NCBI GenBank assembly: GCA_963611355.1
Contig: CAVDRM010000012.1
Coordinates: forward strand, 1-62,987
DNA length: 62,987 bases
Source: CAVDRM01 sp963611355
GTDB lineage: Bacteria; Bacillota; Clostridia; Christensenellales; Aristaeellaceae
Direction of reading: 5' to 3'
Below the pieces are notes generated by a model. That model did no database searches. It saw only the letters and a list, made by a program, of their open reading frames with translations, and was not told where the DNA came from. A program made the translations under genes and the position numbers. Below, piece after piece: positions 58,527-62,987 of this stretch; position 1 is the stretch's first letter, and each line of letters begins with the position of its first letter.

Positions 58527-61500
58527 ATGAAAAAACGGTTCTGTCTTGTCCTTTCTCTGCTGATGCTGGCGGTCTGCATTCCCGCGTCGGCAGGAGGCGG
58601 CGAATGGAAGTATGACGCGGAGTACTGCATCCTCCGCGGCTACAGCGGCGCGGGCGGCGACGTGGTCGTGCCGGGTGAAATTAATGGCGGCACGGTGGAC
58701 GTGATAGACGTCAACGTGTTCCAATCGGAAACAATCACCGGGCTTGAGCTGCCCGAAACGGTGCTTGAGCTGAGGAGCAACGCCATCAGCTGGTGCGGCA
58801 ATCTGACCCATGTTTCCCTGCCCCAAAGTCTGGTAGTCATCAACCGCATGAACTTTGGAAGCTGCAAGGCGCTCAAAGAGATAACCATTCCCGCAGGCGT
58901 TCGCTATATCGGCGACAGCTCGTTCAGATTCTGCGAATCGCTCCGCACAATTACCTTCGAGGGCGTGTGCCCGGTGATTGACGCGAACTGCTTTACAGGG
59001 CTTTCGGAGAACGCGGCTGCCTTCGTTCCGGACGACCAGCTGGAGGCGTACACGGCGGCGTTTGAAAAGGCCGGCAGCGAGGTGACCGTCCGGCCAAGCG
59101 GCAAAAACGCAGTGGAAGCAGACAACAACGGCTATGTTGAATCGGAATTTGACTTTGATAAAGAGACCGGCATCATTACCTCCTACAACGGCTATGCTAC
59201 CTATTTGTCCATCCCCGAAACCATCGGCGGCGCTGCAGTCAAGGCCATCGGGCCGGAGGCGTTTGCGTACCACTGCTATCTGGCGCTCTTGGAGCTGCCG
59301 GAGGGGCTGGAGCATATCGGTGAGGGCGCGTTTGAAGGCTGCGAAACGCTGGGGCACGTCAAGTTCCCCTCTACGCTGAAGACCATCGGCGACCGTGCGT
59401 TTTACAACGCCTACGCAGGAAGCACGCTGGAGCTGCCGAGCGCGGAGCATATTGGCGCTCATGCCTTCTATTTTGCCGGACTGAGCGGCGACATGGAATT
59501 TCCGGAAGGGCTGAAAACCATTGGCGCGGGCGCGTTTGAAAGCTGCGGCAGCCTCGGCGACCTCTATCTGCCCTCGACGCTTGAATCAATCGGCTCAAAC
59601 GCCTTCAAGGGCGATTACAACATTCAGCATGTCGTTCTGAACAGCCTGACCCCGCCTGCGCTGGGCGAGGATGTATTCAAGGGCTGCGACTATCTGGCCG
59701 ACATCGACCTGAACGCGCACGGCACCAAGGCGCAGATGCGGGAATGGCAGGCGTATGCGGACGCGCTGGGGCTTTCCTGCCGCGTCTGGCGCGCGCAGGA
59801 CCCGACCGCCCAATCGCCTGAGAAGGGCGCGTATCAGTACGAAAACCGTGTGCTGACCGAATACACCGGCACGAGGACGCGCATTCACCCCCATCTCACC
59901 GTTTCGAAGGAGCCGGTGGTCGGCTTGGGCGACGGCGTGTTCAAGGACAGCCAGACCATCGAATACTTCTCCGTCGCCCACAACGACGAGTTCACCACCA
60001 TCGGCGCGGAGGCCTTCATGAACAGCTCCCTCAGGGACGTGGATCTGTTCGACTCCGTGACCACCATCGGCGCGCGGGCGTTCGCAAACTGCGCGCAGCT
60101 GGAAGCGCTGACCCTGCCCGACTCGCTGACCACAATCGGCGAAGGCGCGCTCGACGGCCTGACGGGGCTCAAAAAGCTGGTGGTCAAGTGCGATCCCGCG
60201 CTCATTCCCGCGGGCGTATTCGCCAATATGCCCAATCTGAGCGAAGTGACCATTGAGAGCGGCGCTGTCCCGGCGCATATGTTCGAGGGCAGCGGCGTGA
60301 CCGCGCTCACGCTGGGCGCGGGCGTGACCGAAATCGGCGAGAGCGCGTTTGAAGGCACGGCGCTGGAAAGCGTGTGCCTGAGCGCCTCTGTTTTCGTGGG
60401 CGAAAGAGCCTTTGCAAACACAAAGCTGACCCAAGTCGTCATCCCTGCCGACGGCAGCTTCCCTCTCTCTGCCGCAGAGGGGACAAACGCAGAAATTCGC
60501 CTGTCCGCCGATGCGACTGACGAGCAGGTCGATGCGTGGAACGAAATGCTGAACCGCCCGTGGTACGACCCCATTCTGCGCGAGGGCGAGGAAAGCCGCT
60601 TCATGAAAATGCCCTTTGAGCCGACTCCCGCCGAGAACTTTGCATTTGATGCGGAAACCGGCCTGATTTCCGCCTATATCGGAACCGACGAGGACATCGT
60701 GGTGCCGCGTGAAATCGACGGTGTGACCGTTGTGGGCTTTCAAAATTACAACGTCTTTGAATCCTGCCGTGACTACACCGACACCGAAATCGAGAACAAC
60801 GTTACCGAATGGGTGCATCTGCGCTCCGTGGTACTGCCCGAAACCATCAGGGAGCTTCCGGACAGCTTGTTCGAGTACTGCCAACAGCTGGAAACCTTCG
60901 TGTGCTACGCCCCGCTTGAGAGCACCGGCAGGAATACGTTCATGGGCTGCCGAAGTCTGAACAATGTAATTTTCGTCAACGGCGTGCGCAATATCGACAA
61001 CTACGCCTTTGACAGCGCGGGAGCTCTGAGCAATCTGTATTTCGGCGAACACCTCCTGCGAATCGGTCAACAGGCGTTTGGCTTTTCGAGGCTGATCTCC
61101 TTCATCGCCGACGCGGAGACCATCGAGAGCAATGCCTTTGTCAGCTGTGAAAGGCTGACCAGCCTGCATTTGACCGCCAAGGTCAAGCTCTGCGGCGAAT
61201 ACATGGTGAGCAATTGTCCGAGCTTGACGGAAATCTGCTTTGACGGCTGCGATTTGACCGCATCCGAGATGGGGCTGGTGTGCAATGTCACGCCCAAGCT
61301 GACCGTACATGTGCCCGAGGGCATGAGCGAGGAAAATCTCAGTCACGTGGAAAACTGCGTGGCATGGAACAGCGCCGAAGTGACCGTCAGCGTGACCACC
61401 GAGCCCTGCACGCATACGCTTCCTGAAAGACCTGACGTATCCGCATTGCTTTCCGGTCTGAAATCGGGCGCAAGCACGGAAACCGCCACGCCCGAAGCAG

Positions 61501-61880
61501 CCGCCGAATCCGAGACAGCGTCGGCGGACGCGCCTGTACCCGCATCGGCCGTCAGCACCGAAATCATAATCGGCAAGAAGTATGTCATGACCGATGCGGA
61601 TGTGAGCGGCTACAACATGACCGCCGAACAGTTTGGACATTACGAATACTCCGTTTTGCTCCATGAGGATGGCACGGCGGCTTTCGTCATAGCGGGCACG
61701 GATATCCCCGGCCTTACTTGGGTCTGCGGCAAAGTGCCTGCTCAAGCGGGCGAGACGGACGGCATCGTCATCGATTATTGCACGCAGGCGCTGAATCTCG
61801 TGCCCACGGAAAAGGGGTTTGACGTGGATTATTTCGGCTCTATGCTGATGCATTTTGCTTTGGAAAACACCGTCCAATAA
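58527..61880 (+). CDS. Large secreted leucine-rich-repeat (BspA/LRR_5-type) protein
   Basis: A 1117-residue protein. A signal peptide (about 1-22, ending PASA) precedes long arrays of LRR_5 repeats (LPETVLELRSNAI, IGEGAFEGCETLGHVKFPS, IGARAFANCAQLEALTLPD) in at least three blocks separated by ETGIITSYNG/ETGLISAYIG linkers. A Thr/Ala/Glu-rich spacer (about 1000-1030) leads to a C-terminal domain of about 110 residues of unknown type. No sortase or membrane anchor is visible. GGAGGGA precedes the ATG. BspA-like proteins bind host or bacterial surfaces; the ligand is unknown. Confidence 0.85.
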   Translation: MKKRFCLVLSLLMLAVCIPASAGGGEWKYDAEYCILRGYSGAGGDVVVPGEINGGTVDVIDVNVFQSETITGLELPETVLELRSNAISWCGNLTHVSLPQSLVVINRMNFGSCKALKEITIPAGVRYIGDSSFRFCESLRTITFEGVCPVIDANCFTGLSENAAAFVPDDQLEAYTAAFEKAGSEVTVRPSGKNAVEADNNGYVESEFDFDKETGIITSYNGYATYLSIPETIGGAAVKAIGPEAFAYHCYLALLELPEGLEHIGEGAFEGCETLGHVKFPSTLKTIGDRAFYNAYAGSTLELPSAEHIGAHAFYFAGLSGDMEFPEGLKTIGAGAFESCGSLGDLYLPSTLESIGSNAFKGDYNIQHVVLNSLTPPALGEDVFKGCDYLADIDLNAHGTKAQMREWQAYADALGLSCRVWRAQDPTAQSPEKGAYQYENRVLTEYTGTRTRIHPHLTVSKEPVVGLGDGVFKDSQTIEYFSVAHNDEFTTIGAEAFMNSSLRDVDLFDSVTTIGARAFANCAQLEALTLPDSLTTIGEGALDGLTGLKKLVVKCDPALIPAGVFANMPNLSEVTIESGAVPAHMFEGSGVTALTLGAGVTEIGESAFEGTALESVCLSASVFVGERAFANTKLTQVVIPADGSFPLSAAEGTNAEIRLSADATDEQVDAWNEMLNRPWYDPILREGEESRFMKMPFEPTPAENFAFDAETGLISAYIGTDEDIVVPREIDGVTVVGFQNYNVFESCRDYTDTEIENNVTEWVHLRSVVLPETIRELPDSLFEYCQQLETFVCYAPLESTGRNTFMGCRSLNNVIFVNGVRNIDNYAFDSAGALSNLYFGEHLLRIGQQAFGFSRLISFIADAETIESNAFVSCERLTSLHLTAKVKLCGEYMVSNCPSLTEICFDGCDLTASEMGLVCNVTPKLTVHVPEGMSEENLSHVENCVAWNSAEVTVSVTTEPCTHTLPERPDVSALLSGLKSGASTETATPEAAAESETASADAPVPASAVSTEIIIGKKYVMTDADVSGYNMTAEQFGHYEYSVLLHEDGTAAFVIAGTDIPGLTWVCGKVPAQAGETDGIVIDYCTQALNLVPTEKGFDVDYFGSMLMHFALENTVQ

Positions 61881-61966
61881 GCGCCTTCCTTCCCGCGCCG
61901 CCGAACATGAACGGCAGCACAGCTTCCGATGCACATCGACACAAAAAAGGAGGAGTAAATCCGGCC

Positions 61967-62239
61967 ATGAAGAAGACGATTGCTTTCCTGCCAACTCCGG
62001 TGCTGACGCTTTCTCTTTTCGCCGACGATGCCGAGTCTGTCCCGATAAACAAAAAAGAACGGATACAATGTCCGGCTAAGAATTTTTCGGATGAGAATGA
62101 ATGCTTTTACGAGCGTCATTTGATTCGTGAGCCGCTGCGCTGCATGGAGGAATACGGCGGCGGCCTCAAGGCGGTTATGGCGGGCAGAGAAGCGTATCAG
62201 GTGTTTGAAGACTGTCGGGTGGCGGTGAGTGCGCAATGA
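61967..62239 (+). CDS. Small hypothetical protein, possibly a decayed exported protein
   Basis: A 90-residue frame with GGAGGAG 10 bases upstream and an ATGA overlap with the next gene, so translation is plausible. The first 20 residues look like a signal peptide (MKKTIAFLPTPVLTLSLFA) that is interrupted by prolines, and the rest is charged with no recognised domain. It may be the remnant of a lipoprotein or a real small protein. I cannot assign a function. Confidence 0.4.
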   Translation: MKKTIAFLPTPVLTLSLFADDAESVPINKKERIQCPAKNFSDENECFYERHLIREPLRCMEEYGGGLKAVMAGREAYQVFEDCRVAVSAQ

Positions 62240-62754
62240 TAGACAGCAAGAATCCATATCTGACCGAAAAGACCGTTGTACGGAAAAAAAGCGATACCTC
62301 CGTTTTGCTGGTCTGCGCCGTGTTTGCGGCTGCGACAGTTCCGGCGACGGTGAAAATGTTTTCGCAGGAAAAAACGCTGTCCGGCATATTCGGGATTCTC
62401 ATGTTCGCCGCGCTCGCAACGCCGATTTTCCGCATCCTGCGCCATGCGTATCGCAGGCTCTGCGCACGACGCATTGCGGAAACGCTGCTCCCGCTGACCG
62501 ACGAGAGCCTGCCCTTCCATCGGCTTCAAGCCGTGCTGCCCGTCAAAAACGCTTTGCAGACGTTAAAAATGCTCATCGGCAAGGGCTATCTGTAGAATTT
62601 GCGTATTGACAGCGACACGCGCTCGGTCGCGCTGTATGTGCCGGAGGGCTCGTTTGTGCAGTGGGCCTGCCCGAACTGCGGCGCAAAAAACCGAACCGGC
62701 AAGGGAAGCGCCATGCGCTGCGGATACTGCGACCAGCCGTTGGCAGGACGATAG
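62236..62754 (+). pseudogene. Two-helix membrane protein with zinc ribbon, interrupted by in-frame TAG
   Basis: An ATG frame of 119 codons (two membrane helices at about 22-38 and 48-66, then a helical region ending LKMLIGKGYL) ends in TAG at 62593-62595. The same frame continues for 52 codons with NLRIDSDTRSVALYVPEGS and a perfect zinc ribbon (CPNCG ... CGYCDQ) before the next TAG at 62752. The two halves read as one protein cut by a single change, most simply CAG to TAG. It may be a pseudogene, or the stop may be read through by a suppressor. Confidence 0.65.
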
Positions 62755-62842
62755 CGCGGCACGGATAAGAAAGCAAGGAAATACAAAAAACGTTTGCCAT
62801 CATTCATTCTAATCTGTCAGAAAAAGATAAGGAGGAAACAAT

Positions 62843-62987
62843 ATAAAAAAGCCGCTGAAAATCACCCTGATTACCCTATGCAGCATCGTCGCCCTGCTGC
62901 TTGCCGCCGCGCTTGTGTTCGTCTGCATCTACTTCACCCGCATCCAGACCATGCGCAGCATCGAAAAGATGACGGCCTACGGCGACG
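62843..62987 (+). CDS. N-terminal part of a membrane-anchored protein with apparent ATA start
   Basis: A partial frame running off the window. After GGAGG and 7 bases the frame reads ATA AAA AAG CCG, where ATG would be expected. The translation shows a basic start, one membrane helix (ITLITLCSIVALLLAAALVF) and IYFTRIQTMRSIEKMTAYGD. This resembles the start of some clostridial membrane-anchored linear-amide (choloylglycine-like) hydrolases that I recall, at low confidence. No alternative start codon has a ribosome binding site, so the gene may be silenced or use a rare AUA start. Confidence 0.45.
   Translation, partial: MKKPLKITLITLCSIVALLLAAALVFVCIYFTRIQTMRSIEKMTAYGD

Noticed and set aside
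1..62987. CRISPR array, transposon ends, tRNA or rRNA genes
   Set aside because: No regularly spaced repeats, no transposase or integrase frames and no recognisable stable RNA sequences were seen on reading both strands; an RNA covariance search was not possible here.

Overview
The window looks like a chromosome segment of a fairly GC-rich, probably gut-dwelling Clostridia-type Firmicute. Strong purine-rich ribosome binding sites, LplB/LplC-type sugar importers, YesM/YesN-type two-component systems, a DnaD/DnaI-type helicase loading pair, rubrerythrin and desulfoferrodoxin, and a CXXC microprotein resembling a clostridial family all point this way. Exported proteins end their signal peptides in AxA and usually lack a lipobox, as I recall for Christensenellales-like lineages; that placement is a low-confidence guess. 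No rRNA, tRNA, CRISPR array, transposase or integrase was recognised.

Layout. 1-6890: a stand-alone receiver protein, a 1516-residue cell-wall protein (beta-helix, serine-hydrolase-like region, PPKTG anchor) and a secreted C69 dipeptidase. 7180-23708: a lone E2-type acyltransferase; a membrane AraC regulator with its sugar ABC importer; a PHP-domain protein; then a second importer enclosed by its own histidine kinase and response regulator and followed by a GH2 beta-mannosidase. 23957-33823: a long leftward gene cluster (TVP38 protein, EamA transporter, DnaD-domain protein, DnaI-like loader, NYN/LOTUS protein, lipase, CotH, RCC1 propeller). 33998-34734: a small phage-like repressor plus sigma-region-4-like pair under a promoter carrying a near-perfect Gram-positive LexA box. 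35206-37794: MreB, a flavoprotein/monooxygenase pair and an alkyltransferase-like protein. 38167-40817: an anaerobic oxygen-defence operon (rubrerythrin, high-molecular-weight rubredoxin, a pterin-synthase-like protein, desulfoferrodoxin, DUF2007-like protein).

41146-50985: a galactose/glucose-type mglBAC operon transcribed away from a regulator operon that encodes a response regulator, a histidine kinase and two extra sugar-binding-like proteins with no permease, probably co-sensors. MglC has an unusual extracytoplasmic extension with a calcium-loop motif, and a 65-residue membrane protein closes the operon. 51196-56674: the most interesting block. An exported MsrA-MsrB fusion, a TlpA-type thioredoxin with a Met-rich tail, an exported Cys/Met-rich protein, a NapH-like 4Fe-4S membrane protein and a 52-residue CXXC microprotein lie divergent from an OmpR-type two-component system. 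I infer a route carrying electrons across the membrane for repair of oxidised methionine outside the cell, controlled by the adjacent sensor. 56665-62987: an NAD-dependent epimerase/reductase, a GNAT acetyltransferase, a large secreted leucine-rich-repeat protein, then a stretch that looks to be decaying: one gene is cut by an in-frame TAG and the next has ATA where its start codon should be.
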